NCBI GenBank assembly: GCA_963971575.1
Contig: OZ020611.1
Span: 22,179,279 to 22,243,278, forward strand
Direction: 5' to 3'
Origin: Liopterus haemorrhoidalis
Lineage: Eukaryota > Arthropoda > Insecta > Coleoptera > Dytiscidae
Length of the DNA: 64,000 bases
The position numbers and the translations under genes are program-made. Below, piece after piece: positions 34,675 to 46,200 of the stretch (positions are counted from its first letter, which is position 1; every line of letters begins with the position of its first letter). Under the pieces are notes generated by a model. It was not told the DNA's origin. It ran no database searches and saw only the letters and a list, made by a program, of their open reading frames with translations.

Positions 34675-35440
34675 AATCAGTGGCGGTTCGTGGAAACTCT
34701 AAATCATTTTTTTTTTATTTTTTATTTCATGTGGTATAATTCCTATGTGTCGTAGATTTTCAAGTCGCGTCTAGCACTCTCTGGAATAACCTAACGACTA
34801 CTTAATACGGTAGCCGAGACCGTCGGGTTTACGTGCCATCTGAAGGACGCCCCTTATACCCGATTAATAATTCAGAGATACAGGTACTTATTTAATGGAA
34901 TGTGAGTACTATTGCAACGGACAAGATTTTTTTTTTCAATTTTTTTTTTGTCGGTTTGGTTATCGGATTCATGAACTTACAAAGCGAGTGAGTGGATCAC
35001 TACGCTATTGCAATCGCAACAGCATCTAAATTATTAAAAGCTAGGCATAAAAAGATTAATTACATAAACGTTTACAAATGAAATCATATAAAATATATAA
35101 ATATTACATTTTACGATTTAATATTAGTCAAGTAGAAGAAAATTAACATTTTATGTGCTATGCAGAACATGCAATATCTTGCATTCTTGTTCATTCTTTA
35201 AATTATTCCTGTTTTTTAAATACAAAAATATCTATAATCAAACGTGCATTTCGCAAGCTTTTAACTGCAAACGTCTGCAGCTCCAAAAGTGTTTAAGCAA
35301 CCGTTACCTCCACTCAATGTCAATCACCGCGGTATCATAACAATCCGAACTGCCAGTGTCTGCAGCACATTTTATATCATAACTTGTAGACGAACTACTT
35401 GTTTTACACATGACGCACAACAATATGGATTTTAATCAAA
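34675..35440 (+). repeat. Dispersed repeat C copy 1, hAT-like start, carries a SINE
   Basis: It starts CAGTGGCGGTTCGTGGAAAC, like many hAT ends, and is interrupted by the SINE at 34722-35025. It then resumes with a segment parallel to 47570-47960, e.g. TTTCGCAAGCTTTTAACTGC and CATAACTTGTA. The right end is not defined. Confidence 0.55.
34722..35025 (-). mobile_element. tRNA-derived SINE (copy 2)
   Basis: On the minus strand AGCGTAGTGATCCACTCACT (A box) and AGTTCATGAATCC (B box) lead into the same body as the copy at 19190, including GTACCTGTATCTCTGAATTA and GACGGTCTCGGCTACCG. Confidence 0.8.
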
Positions 35441-36819
35441 AATTAAGCATATGAAATAATATTTATTAATAATATTAAATTATGTAATTTTTAAACAGTT
35501 GCTTTTAAATTTAGCTTCCCTTCATATTTTTCCAGGTTTACGACTAGCAAAAAAAAATATTTTTAGCATCTTCATAGATTTTTTTTTCTTCCACTAAAAG
35601 TAGCCGGTTCTGGCACTCCACCATATTTATGTACTTTTAATACTTTATATATTATCGTTTTCGAGACACCTAGCATTTTGCAACAAATTTCCACAATTAT
35701 CCAGTATTTCTTCAAGTGTATACCTTATTGCATTGTAACAACTTAGCACCACGATTTTTTCGATAACTGATAACGCACCATTGTTGACCTGTTTAACAGC
35801 TATTTAATCTTTCAAAACTAAGTTTTGGTTGATTTTTTCTCCAGGCTTAAGTCAAAAATTACAACTAGTTTCTTTAAACTAGAATAAGACCTTTTATACC
35901 AAAGTAACCATTTAATGCCGCCCCCTTGACATAACACTAATATGCAATTGAAAATAAATATCGTTAAGACAAACAGTATAATGTTTACAATAGGTGTTCT
36001 ATATGTCTACCTTCCATTAAACGAAGGCTTTTATAAAATAATTTTGTACCTTTTCAACAGAATAATCTGACGGGCATTTCTACTCGTTCCTTTAATCGCG
36101 CTAAATTATCAATTGGAGTCGAATAAACCAAAATCCTGTCGAAAATTCCAGTAGCCTATGCATAAAAATTACCTTGAAAGTGTACAATTGACTGTAGGCC
36201 AGTTGCAGAATAAACCGCCTGATCTCATAAGTATTAAATCGACACCTTTCAAGACATTGAAAAGACATTTTTATTATTAGTGAAAATAAAATATAAGAAA
36301 ACACAACCCAGTACATAAAAATATAGTTAAATTCTTTCTATTATAATATAATTTGCAATTAACTATTAGGCGATGAGAAATAAAAAATTCTCCAGCAGTG
36401 CCATCTATTGGTAAGTTCCGCACCAAATAGCGACCTACATGTATAACTTTAAACATTTCTGTGCATGCGTGCACTTTACACTGTGATAACTTCGTTATTA
36501 TCAACATTTGATGTATAGTGTAAAAAAATTTATGATTCTGCGTGAAATGCACCAATTTATTATTCTAAAATAATTGATACATCATTATAAAACTCCAATG
36601 TTTTGCACCCACAAACTTTAGAATACAAAAACTATTACGTTTAAAAACATAAAATTGCACAATTCACGATATCGATGCATGATAGGTATATGCTATCGTG
36701 AACTTTTAGATCTAGTTAAGATCTACATTTTTTGTCTACATGATGTCAATATATATATTATAAGGTTTAGCCTACGTTATCAAATCAAACTGCACGGAGA
36801 GTGCGAAACTGATGATTTA

Positions 36820-37005
36820 CCCCCCTTAACGCCCCCTAGGGGAAATGGGCGAAGTAGAACACTCACTAAAACCTTTCTCGGATTATTTTGCCCCCTACAC
36901 TAAATTGGGTGAAAATTGGTCTATCAATTTGGCTTTGCATAAAGAACAGACAGACAGACGGACAATAGATAGACAGACACACAGAAATTGATTCTTATAT
37001 ATAAG
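36820..37005. mobile_element. 3' fragment of an element ending in (GACA)n and TATATAAGAT
   Basis: CCCCTTAACGCCCCCTAGGG is followed by GAACAGACAGACAGACGGAC and TTCTTATATATAAGAT. The general form (GTCA/GACA units, then TATATA-AGAT) resembles the right end of the 5.3-kb array element at 57130-57182. Confidence 0.4.
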
Positions 37006-37129
37006 ATAAGAAAATTTCAGTATTTAGTTTTTTTATTGTCTCATGAATTTTGTTATAATAGGATTTGATCTGTATCTGAGGCAAAGTCAACCCCTCCACT
37101 GACTGAAGGATTAGAAACAGAATAGATTA

Positions 37130-37558
37130 TTGTTATTATTATTTATTGTTGAGGAGTATTATTTAAGTTACTTAGTATTTAACTTTAATTCAATTACTCT
37201 GTTCCACCCACTAAAATCAATTGTTTCTTATCCTTCCTGTACCTCAATCTCAAACAAAAATAATTCAATAAACCTCAACATTGTAACAATCGCCTGGAAT
37301 AACAGCAATCTAATCCAAATCACAATCATAAACCTAACAAGATCTTGTGAACCTGCGGTAAGTTGGAGGTACATTGGTAAGGTAATGTTCAGAGCTGATT
37401 ATCCTCTGAAAGTGTGCAAGATCACGCACGACTACGTGCTGGCAACAAGTGCAACACAAACACTGTTATCTAAAGATACCTCCACTTCAATTACACCTGA
37501 ATACCTATTATACCTGCCCGGCTACAAAGTTAACTGGACGAAACGAATTGATTTTTGA
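37130..37558 (+). CDS. 142-codon open frame, unassigned
   Basis: The frame is open from TTG at 37130 to TGA. The C-terminal half has a less biased composition (SWRYIGKVMFRADYPLKVCK, TPEYLLYLPGYKVNW) than the AT-driven N-terminal half. No family is recognised and there are no good promoter or splice signals. It may be a transposon remnant or chance; the GC-richer part could equally be regulatory DNA upstream of vnd. Confidence 0.2.
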   Translation: MLLLFIVEEYYLSYLVFNFNSITLFHPLKSIVSYPSCTSISNKNNSINLNIVTIAWNNSNLIQITIINLTRSCEPAVSWRYIGKVMFRADYPLKVCKITHDYVLATSATQTLLSKDTSTSITPEYLLYLPGYKVNWTKRIDF

Positions 37559-38015
37559 GTTTCTGTTAAGTTTGCCAAAGTAAATTCAATGAATGGAATA
37601 CATTTTAGAGTTAAGTTAGTAGAAATTGAGTTAACAGAAAATTGAGACTTTTAAATAGCATTTCATGCAGCAGAAGAGTAGAAAAGACGAGATTAGTTAA
37701 AAAAATTCGCACATTAGTATCGTAAAACTTAATACAAACAAATAAAAATTATTTTAAATTTAAATTATCGCCTGACAGATATTACATACATGAGCCCATA
37801 ATTATGAAAGTCAAAATTTCAAAAAAAATGAGTTTATCAGTTATTTCACATCACATTATTTTAAACTAAATTAATCCCATGTAATTTTCACGATAATGTC
37901 AAAAATGTACCATTAGGTAATGGTTGTAATTTCAACATTATATATGAAATTCATTTAGAGTTAATTATGAAACTGGTTTAAGTCAAATAATAATAATATT
38001 GAAACGATAGACCAC

Positions 38016-38312
38016 CAATTTTTGGTATCGAGTCATTCCTTTCTGCCAAAGGACCCTGATTTCGGGTTGATAGAAATGAAAATAAAAAAATCAAATTACT
38101 TATACAACCCTGAGCATTATTATGAATTGATAGAAAAGTGTAGAAGAAGAAATAGATTTTCGGTAAAACGAATGTCGCAGCCGGATTTTATTTCAACGAA
38201 ACCACTGGAAGAGTCAACGACAAGAAGAATAAAAAATACCGCGGGCGAATCTGGCTTCAAATTTAACACTTTAAGAATCTTACAAAATCATAATGATAAA
38301 AGCTTAAAATGA
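38016..38312 (+). pseudogene. C-terminal fragment of an insect mobile-element protein
   Basis: SSHSFLPKDPDFGLIEMKIK, NPEHYYELIEKCRRRNRFSV and KRMSQPDFIS form the SFLPxDxDFGxIE...ExxxxIxxCR...F.V..M...DF pattern. I know this from the ends of numerous uncharacterised, transposon-borne arthropod proteins (DUF7869-like). Only this C-terminal portion is present; it ends at a TGA at 38310-38312. Assignment is by resemblance. Confidence 0.45.
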
Positions 38313-38694
38313 TAAAAATGGATTACTTTTTAAAAATAATTAATAAATGTTCATGAATTATTTCATTAAAATTATTGTTTGTAATAAAACTTGTAGTTTT
38401 TTATTGCTTTAAGTCATTTATAGGGCATTCAGTTAATTTTGAAAATGGCCTAAGGCAATTCAAACTTCAAAAATATTGTTTGTTTGAAACATAATATCAC
38501 ACACTCTTCGATTAGGTTCAATTTAAAAATAATGGGATAAGAAAATAGAAAACAAATTCTTTCTCGTCCCCTATATTTATTTAATTTAGCCTCGTGTGAT
38601 TATTTATATTCCCAAAGCCTTTCGAGTATGTTAAATAGTCGCAGTTTCAAACAATTGAAAACAAACGAACAAACAAAAAAATGAACTAAAATTT

Positions 38695-38765
38695 AAAAAA
38701 AATGATGTGAAGTGTGATATTTCACACAATTCAGGGTTTTGTAGGTATTTAGTCAGTGAATGATG
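38695..38765 (-). mobile_element. Family B terminal fragment, inverted
   Basis: GATGTGAAGTGTGATATTTC and CAGGGTTTTGTAGGTATTTA followed by CAGTGAATGATGATTATT is the complement of the conserved right end at 63835-63910. Confidence 0.75.
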
Positions 38766-39264
38766 ATTATTAGAAGGCCAAACGATGAATGCCTATCACT
38801 ACATAACACAATTAAAAGTGTTGGTTATAAATTCTTTAAATCAATAGGCACGACAAGAAAGTTGCAGTTAGATTTTTTCTACCGTGTATCATATATGTCT
38901 AATAATACCATTATGTATATTTTAACTCTTTTTTTTTTTTGCAAAAATATTTTACAAATCCAACACTACGGGCGATCTTTTGTCACGCAACAGCCTACAG
39001 AGACTCTTTTATATTGCGACTATATGAAAAACTAACAGAATCTCTACTAGAAATGAAATCCCAGCAACCGGCCGGTTATTTATTTATTTTCCTAGTCGAT
39101 ATTTGCAAAATTTACGTACCTATTCTCTACCCATAACAAAATATAAACATGTATATACAAAAATATTTTTTTAAATTTAAGATATTAAACGAAAATCTTA
39201 ATACTCTAATATTTAACTTAAATAAGTCAAAAATATAAATATTGAGTTACGACGACCTTCGTAG

Positions 39265-39850
39265 GATGGGTCGAATTGTAATTCAGATTATTAAACTGTA
39301 ATTCAGAAAGCGTCGATTGTAATTCAGAAAATATAAAGTTAGCAGGTAATTGTAAAAGTTCATAAACTTTATTTGTCACATAAAAATTTGTGTGGACTAT
39401 ATATCCTAGCATTTTATTGTTAAATTCCGAATTACAATTGACATTATCTAAATTACAATTGACGTTTTCTGAATTACAATTTACAATAAAATTTGATTTA
39501 AATTGAGACTTTCTAAAATGCAATTAACACTTTCAGAATTATAATTGACAGTTTCTGAATGACAGTTTCCTAATCTGAATTACAATTTACACTTTCTGAA
39601 TTATAATTTACTAATCTGAATTACAGTTGACGTTTTTTGATTACACTTTCTGAATGACAGTTTACTAATCTGAATTATAATTGACACTTTCTGAATTACA
39701 ATTTACTAATTTGAATTACAACTGACATTTTCTGAATTACAATTTACTAATCTTAATTTCAACTGACACTTTCTGAATTACAATTTACTAATCTGTATTA
39801 CAATTGACGCTTTCTGAAACACATTTGATCATTTCTGAAATACAATTGGA
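39265..39850. repeat. Inverted 21-bp minisatellite pair
   Basis: The left block (39273-39333) has about three units of the form ATTGTAATTCAGAAAG. The right block (39425-39845) has about 20 units in the opposite orientation (CTTTCTGAATTACAATTGAC). About 90 bp of other sequence separates them. No coding. Confidence 0.8.
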
Positions 39851-40289
39851 AAAGGTGTAGTACCTACAATAGAAACAAAGATCTTTTCTGTCGACTGCTT
39901 GCATACTTTTCCTATAACGAAAATGTATTCGTGATGGTATGACTTCGACAATTCCTGTATTGTTTTCTCTTTACCTTAGAAAAAATGATTCGATATTTAA
40001 TATATAATCCAGTTTCAAAAAAGGATTGCGTAACCTATGATGCCTTTAACAATTTTACTGGGATTAAAAATTCCTAGATTCGCCTGTTCCGATGTTTGTA
40101 ATCAAAATGCTTTCATAACGAGAAACAAATATGTGTTCATCTGTCTACCTAAAAGAGTTCCTACTAGAATTTGCAAGATCTCAAGCGTCGCAAGGAAGCA
40201 TCGCCGATTATGAGTTCCTTATCTATCTTTATATCCATAACAGCATATTCTAATCAATTCTACTTCTATTTCATCTATTATTTCATCAA

Positions 40290-40490
40290 TTTTAATATGT
40301 GGTACAAACCCTGGTAGTGCGGACCTAATAGCAGCTGGTGAACACCATGCCCCTGGAAGTAGTGCTGGAGCCCAGGGGTGTATCAGGAGAGGAGACCAAG
40401 CCAGTAGCGGGGCTGACACAGGGGGCATAGTGCCCGTCACCCCACGACCCACCCCGCTACCCGCGGTTCTACCTCCTTTATCTGCCACGG
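40290..40490. other. GC-rich island of unknown nature
   Basis: It contains CTGGAGCCCAGGGGTG, GCGGGGCTGACACAGGGGGC and CCCCGCTACCCGCGG. A 92-codon frame covers it on the minus strand but looks compositional. It may be a decayed 5' end of a retroelement or a CpG-rich fragment. Confidence 0.35.
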
Positions 40491-40499
40491 TTAACACTT

Positions 40500-42300
40500 A
40501 AAATGTCTTGTCACACTGAAGACATAAAGTCCAAAATTTCTTCAATAACACAACACTATCAAATTTTAATAAAAGTAATTAATTGTTCGTTAAAAATCAC
40601 AATAATCAATAGTTTATTTATTATTATTATTGGAAGTTTCTGTTACATTAACCAAGTCTTACAATTTTGAATTAGCGTAAAAAAGTTTTATTTATAATTG
40701 TAGTAGGTCTTCTTTTTCCTCTTTTATATTTTCTAAATTATCCTTACACTAGCAGTAAGACGGAAAACACAATCACACAGGAGTTAAACAAAATTGTTCT
40801 CAAATTCCTCGAATTACAAAATTAGATTTTTTGTTGATTTTTTATTATTTTATTGGCTCGAATCGATTTTGTTCAAGTTTACAGCACCAGTATTAAATGC
40901 TATTAGCTCCAAACAAATTTTAGATCGACTTTTTATGAAGATTTTGGTTAATTATAATTTTTAATGCCAGCATCAATGGCTAATGAAAATGTCTTTTACA
41001 CTGATTAGTAATTATTTGACGCACAGCATCTATGGCTATTGCACCAGACAAATTAAAAACAACCTTTTAACTCAAAATTTATTATTTATTATTAAAGATA
41101 CCGCCGATATCTATTTACAAAAAAAATTTCGATGTCAATTGATGAACTAGGATTTTATTTATTATTTATTTTATTAAGTTTATAGCTCTGCATTTATAGC
41201 GCTCAAACTTTTAAAATTGTTTAGTTAGTGTATGTTTACTTTTCAAATTTAATATGTTTATATTTTTAGTAAATTTTTAAGCAACTGCGAAAATTATAAG
41301 CAATCACGTTCAGTGCTATTATTTAGATGAATTTTTTAAATATTTGAATCTTTTGTTCATAAATTTTCACCTAAAGGCTTTTGTTTATTGCAGGCAATGA
41401 CACGTTCAAACCTGTTTTCACGGAGCTTTGATGAAACGGTTCCAATTTTATTGATGATATTAATAAATTTACGAAACTTTGTTTTAAAATTATGTTCTCT
41501 TCTCTCAGATTTTAGTGTTTTTTTTAATAATTCCTCACTTTTTCTGTTATCTAACACGTTTGTTAATCTATTCGAAACTGAACTTAAATATCACTCAAGT
41601 CCACTTATACGAACCCACGTGGCATACAAGCCGTCACTTTACAGACTGAAGAGCCATCCTCGAGGGTAGTCTCCACCTTCAACAGGCCTCTTCAGGACAC
41701 CCTCAAGCTACACTCAACCACCAACCAATAGTAGACCAGGTTATAAGGGGCGTTACGTGTTTTAACCAATAGAAAAACACCTCCCCCCTGTTATTGATCC
41801 TCATACAAGAGTTCAGAATGTGAATTCTTGTTGGTTTGAATGATGATGATGCCCGAAGGTAAATATAAGATTAGAGGTTTTTATATTGTCTGTGGTTTTA
41901 TGTAATATTGTACCCCGGTTTTTACCCCACATTATTTGGGATTGTGATGTATAAGGACTTTGCTGTTCAAAACCCTTATTGCTGGTATTGTTGTATTGAA
42001 ATATGGAATGTACAGAAGTACATATATGGGTTAAAGACAGATGTATTGAGTTTATAAGGGCGTTTTTCAACGTAATCCAGCTTTTCAATTTTGATTTTTT
42101 TGTAAATACAATGTTTTGTTAAGAATGCATTCATGAGTTTTTCTAGAACTTTGCAATACAATGTAGAAATAGTTGTCTCTGAAAAATCACATCTATAAAA
42201 ATAAAATTGAATCTGTAAAAAAAAATTGTAATGATCTGTATTTTATTTTATTTTTTCGTTCTCGTACTTCGTATCTATACATTTCAAATGATTATATAGA
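40500..42300. other. No gene supported
   Basis: AT-rich, except 41590-41800, which is GC-richer with two CCAAT words (CCAACCAATAG, TTTTAACCAATAG). There is nothing I can name. Confidence 0.4.
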
Positions 42301-42311
42301 CGATTTCCACA

Positions 42312-42455
42312 AAAATAATTAGGCCACGGTCAGCAAGAAAAGGAGAGGAACATTTAAGGGAAAAGCTGGGACCAGATAAAAGTGTTAGCACAAAACCGTA
42401 CTCGATGGATGCACTTCATTGAAGTCATTAGCTCCATGTTGCACAACAAATAAAA
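42312..42455 (+). pseudogene. LINE ORF C-terminal fragment
   Basis: WDQIKVLAQNRTRWMHFIEV then ISSMLHNK matches the LAQDRTRWRxFVxAL ending of RTE/L2-like LINE ORFs. It is short and 5'-truncated. Confidence 0.5.
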
Positions 42456-42564
42456 TGTCGTGCTACAACATTAGTCCAGACAGTTGCGAACTTCTAAATT
42501 CCTTTGCTACAAACCGGAAGCAATATGTTTAGGCAAATGATACTCAATCTGCTGAGCAAAAAAT

Positions 42565-42890
42565 CCATTTTGGAGTACTGCAAGGTTCAATATTAGCCCC
42601 GCTGTTGTTTCTGTTGTACATTAATGATTTACCAACTTTTATAAAAGACGCAAAGTCTGTTTTAAATGCAGACGACACCACACTGCTTAATCAGTCCGAA
42701 ACCTACCTAGAAATGAAATCCAATAACACCTTAATAAAAAATGCTGTACAAGATTGGTTTTTGGCGAACAGATTAAGCAAAAACGAATCCAAACCCATTG
42801 TTGTTTTCCCTAAGACCAACAACAGAGAATATTAGTCAAGATTCTGTTAAGTTTCTAGACGCAACCATTGGTAAGCAAAAGTTGAAACAA
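42565..42890 (+). pseudogene. CR1/Jockey-group reverse transcriptase fragment
   Basis: FGVLQGSILAPLLFLLYIND then LPTFIKDAKSVLNADDTTLL covers RT blocks with the QGSxLxPLLFLLYIND and FADDTT motifs (here NADDTT). After a frameshift near 42830 SQDSVKFLDATIG gives the following SVKFLGVTID block. Both ends are truncated by neighbouring insertions. Confidence 0.85.
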
Positions 42891-42934
42891 AAGCGGAAAA
42901 ATTATACAAGGCAATCTACTATATAGCTACGGCG

Positions 42935-43062
42935 CTCCAGGGCGCCGCGAAAACATTCCAATATTCCTGCAACTGCGTTTGTTAGTGTTCTGACTTGGGG
43001 CGCCGCGGAAAAATTCTGATATATTAAGGGCGCCGGAAACCGAAAAAGTTTGGGAACCACTG
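42935..43062. mobile_element. hAT-type 3' end fragment truncating the mariner
   Basis: It contains GGCGCCGCG repeated three times and ends GTTTGGGAACCACTG, the inverse of CAGTGGTTCCCAAAC, a common hAT TIR form. The 5' end is missing. Confidence 0.55.
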
Positions 43063-43065
43063 CGT

Positions 43066-44188
43066 TAGGGATAAATCAGGTGAATACGGGCAATGAGACA
43101 TTAATTCGATGTTTTTCTTCTTTAAATAATCAATTATTTGACATGCTGTATGGGAGCTTGCATTTTCATGACGAAAAATGATGCGATCTTTTTAGTTGTT
43201 TTTCCTGATTTTGTCGATGACTTCTGGCAAACAAATTGTTGTATATCATTCAGCATTAACTGCTCTCCGATCCTCTAAAGCAGTGCTTCTTAAAGTGGTG
43301 GGCCGCGAAGAACCGCAAATATAACACTTAATTATTTTATTATTTAAAAATGATATGTCGCTTTAACTTTAATGCTACATAAATATTATTCTTCATTATA
43401 CATAGATTATTGAATGATCTGAGGGTAAAAAACTATACGTATGTATATATTTTAAATAATCTTGGTTCCAAAAAAAAAATTAGGGGGGCCGTGGGTTATT
43501 GATTTGAGTTGCAGAGAAGCCGCGACATCAAAAATATTAAGAAGCACTGCTCTAAAGGAATGGTTGCGACATGTCCAGTACAACCGAAGAAACAAGCGAT
43601 CATCTTCTTGGAAGTGCTTCGTGAACCAACAACTTTTGAGGGTTTCGGTTCATCTTGGAAGACCCAAACAATGGATTGTTGCTTAGTTTCCGGTTCATAT
43701 AAATAAACGCAAGTTTCGACACCTGTAATGATATTGTATACGGATTTTGCAGTGCCTAGGTTGAATTTTTTTAGTATGCCCTTACACCAATCAACACGAG
43801 CCTTTTTTTGAGCTTCGGTCAAATTATGCGGAATCCATCGGGAACAGATCTTTTTCACAATTAAATGTTCATGCAAAATCGAATGTATTGCAGTCTGCGA
43901 TATGTCAAACGATGTCTCTATCTCACGGTAAGTCACATGCAGATCTTCAATCATTTTGCGCATAGCATCGATGTTTTTTTGAATCACAACCAATTTTGGT
44001 CGACCTTCACGAGATTCTTCACTAACGGACGCACGACCACGACGAAATTCTGCAAACCAATTGTAAACAGTCTTTTCTGATGGTGCTTCATTACCAAAAC
44101 GAAGTGAATCTATGCATTGTTGTTGAGTTAGACCTCTACTACAATCGTAAAAAATCATCCAATGAAAACCTTCACGAGGAACATCCAT
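43066..44188 (-). pseudogene. Mariner transposase with all catalytic sites lost or altered
   Basis: The N-terminal helix-turn-helix region reads FRRGRASVSEESREGRPK and HVTYREIETSFDISQTAIHS. The linker WIPHNLTEAQKKARVDWCK is typical. The first catalytic motif reads ITGVETCVY where the family has ITGDE, so Asp became Val. Past the inserted MITE the frame resumes LEDRRAVNAE, YTTICLPEVIDKI, and HENASSHTA where HDNA is usual (Asp to Glu, second site). It ends in HCPYSPDLSL, truncated just before the third Asp. This protein cannot catalyse transposition. D,D34D chemistry is family knowledge; the changes are read directly. Confidence 0.92.
43281..43549. mobile_element. hAT-type MITE nested in the mariner (269 bp)
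   Basis: TIR CAGTGCTTCTTAA at the left and inverse TTAAGAAGCACTG at the right; CTCTAAAG is duplicated exactly at 43273-43280 and 43550-43557. It splits the transposase at IPLEQ/D. Non-coding. Confidence 0.95.
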
Positions 44189-45161
44189 TTTTTCACAAAC
44201 TTGTTTATTTTAAACGCTCACTGTCAACAAAGTAGTCAGTTAATTTATAAGCTGCCTCTGTTTTCACAATAACAAATGTCAAATTTTACGAATATAGTAA
44301 AAATCATCCAACGAAAACCTTAGAAACCACGAGTAATATCCATATTTTCACAAACTTGTTATTTTTAAACGCTCACTCTCAGCAAACTACTCAATCAATT
44401 TATAAGCTGCCACTGATCTCACAATAACAATTGTAAAATTTGACGAATACAGTAATGACACGCGTGGGGGCGTTAGGCGTCGGCGACGTCGGCGACTGCC
44501 GACGGCCTCGCGTTTGAGGCCTCGCAAAAATTTTACCATTTATTGAAAGTTTAAATATTATATATTAATTATGACTTATGATATTTTTACATTTCTCATT
44601 TCGATTTGCTGGACAAAAATATGTTTATTTGTATATTTGTCGGTTTTATCATTGGATTCTATTACTTCGACTTTAAATAAATAAGGTTTTCTAAGTATTA
44701 ATCCTATTCTATATATTGTGCATAAATTTAAGTTGTAAGTATAATTCAGCTTATTTAATTTAACGTTTATTTGACCTAAAACTTTAAAATCATTAATTTA
44801 ATTTGATAAACATGAAAATTAATATTTAAGTGTATTTGTTAAAGTAAAGAACAAATAAGTGTAAATACTTATATTAAAATTAAGTGTATATAAATATGTT
44901 ATTAAAATTAATAATAACAGTTATGAGTTGTGTTTATAACTTTATATAAAATATAGCGTTTAGTGGCTAAAAAGTCAAGCCAGAAGACTAGGTCAAATCA
45001 AGGTTTGTTTTTATTATCGTTTTTTTTTTACTGATAAATGAAAGGGGCCTCGCAAAACTAATTTCATGTTTCAATTTTTCCATCTAATGCTCGTTTATAA
45101 AAACATAAAAGGCACTCTCGTAAGACTGTTCCATTTTTTTTATTTTTTTTGTTGGCGAGTG

Positions 45162-45165
45162 TATT

Positions 45166-45236
<71 letters not shown>

Positions 45237-45238
45237 TT
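45162..45238. repeat. (ATTT)n tract, 3' tail of a LINE
   Basis: About 19 ATTT units. It lies exactly at the 3' end of the minus-strand LINE beginning at 45240, so it is best read as the retrotransposon tail (AAAT on the LINE strand). Confidence 0.9.
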
Positions 45239-45239
45239 C

Positions 45240-46130
45240 AGGAGGGTTAACCAACAGGAACGTCCTAATAGACGTTCCCAATTACAGGTCAACACAAGTA
45301 AAGTAGACATAATACACAGTACAAAAAATAAATGTGTTACATTAAATGTCTTACAGAAGAAAATATATATATATATATATATATATGTACATATAAGTTA
45401 AATATAATCAGTTGCCTAGACAGTGTTTTTTAAAATATTGTAGTGAACAGGAAAAAATGTCCAGATCAGTGTTGACTCTATTAAAAGAAGAAGATATTCT
45501 AGCAATTGGTGAATTTATTCCCAGATTACTGTTGTAGAGGTGATTGTGTAATAGCATACGATTTCTCAAAACATATGAGTTACAATTAAATCCAAAGTAA
45601 GGAATTAAGTTGATAGAATCTATTTCATTATTTAATATTCTATATAAGAAAGCTAGATCATGGACGATTCTTTTATCACGCAGACTTTGCATCTTGTAGA
45701 ATTTTAAATTTTCTTCGTATGAGCGAAAATGCAGGTGTCTATTAAACTTATAGTTTAATTTGTCGATAAATTTCTCTTGAACTTTTTCTATTCTGTCAAT
45801 ATATGTATTATATCGAGGATTCCAAGTCGGACTAGCATATTCGAGTGTGCTTCTAACTAAACTGTTAAACAGATAGATAAGCGCTCAATGATTGGAAAAC
45901 TCGCTCGTTACTCTGAAGATAAATCCTAAGTTTCGGAGTGATTTTTTGACAATAAGGTCGATGTGTTGATCAAAAATTAATTTAGAGTCCAAGATGATTC
46001 CAAGGTCCTTAATTTCTGATACTGGTTGCAGTGGCAAATTATTTAAATTGTAATTGTATTTTAAAAGATTCAAGTTTTTTGTGAATGTTATAACCTTGCA
46101 CTTTGTTGGATTTAGTGTTAGTATTTTCTG
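45240..46130 (-). pseudogene. Jockey/CR1-group LINE, 3' part with tail
   Basis: The minus strand reads LTLNPTKCKVITFTKNLNLL, SEIKDLGIILDSKLIFDQHI, a TGA after EFSNH, then LEYASPTWNPRYNTYIDRIE, KVQEKFIDKLNYKFNRHLHF, and NRMLLHNHLYNSNLGINSPI near the end, stopping at 45408. These are the IKDLGIxLDSKL, EYAxxxWNP and KVQxKF motifs downstream of the RT in this clade. A 3' UTR of about 165 bp and the (AAAT)n tail follow. It is 5'-truncated. Confidence 0.9.
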
Positions 46131-46200
46131 TTGTATTTTGTGTTGTATTTTGTGTAGTATATTTTGTGTTGTATTTTGTGTTATAGTTTAGTATTTTGTG
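46126..46200. repeat. TGTATTTTGTG minisatellite
   Basis: About five units of 11-17 bp (GTTGTATTTTGTGTTGTATT) directly at the 5' edge of the LINE. Confidence 0.8.

Larger units (their letters stand above)
43063..44454 (-). mobile_element. Defunct mariner (irritans/mellifera-like), 3'-truncated
   Basis: The minus strand carries a mariner transposase from 44188 to the truncation at about 43063, interrupted by a hAT-type MITE (43281-43549). Beyond the start codon a segment of about 149 bp (5' UTR plus first codons) is directly duplicated (44151-44299 and 44300-44454). No clear terminal inverted repeat pair remains. Confidence 0.85.

Noticed and set aside
37482..37489. TNAAGTGG NK-2 binding site upstream of vnd
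   Set aside because: About eight such matches are expected by chance in 64 kb on both strands, and there is no supporting cluster.
39227..39523. Open frame with repeated NCNSE motifs
   Set aside because: It is a translation of the 21-bp minisatellite; unit length divisible by three keeps it open.
40219..40497. Proline-rich 92-codon frame on the minus strand
   Set aside because: Composition follows the GC-rich island; no domain, splice or start context.
45066..45401. Open frame with repeated YLFI
   Set aside because: It is the translation of the (ATTT)n LINE tail and flanks.
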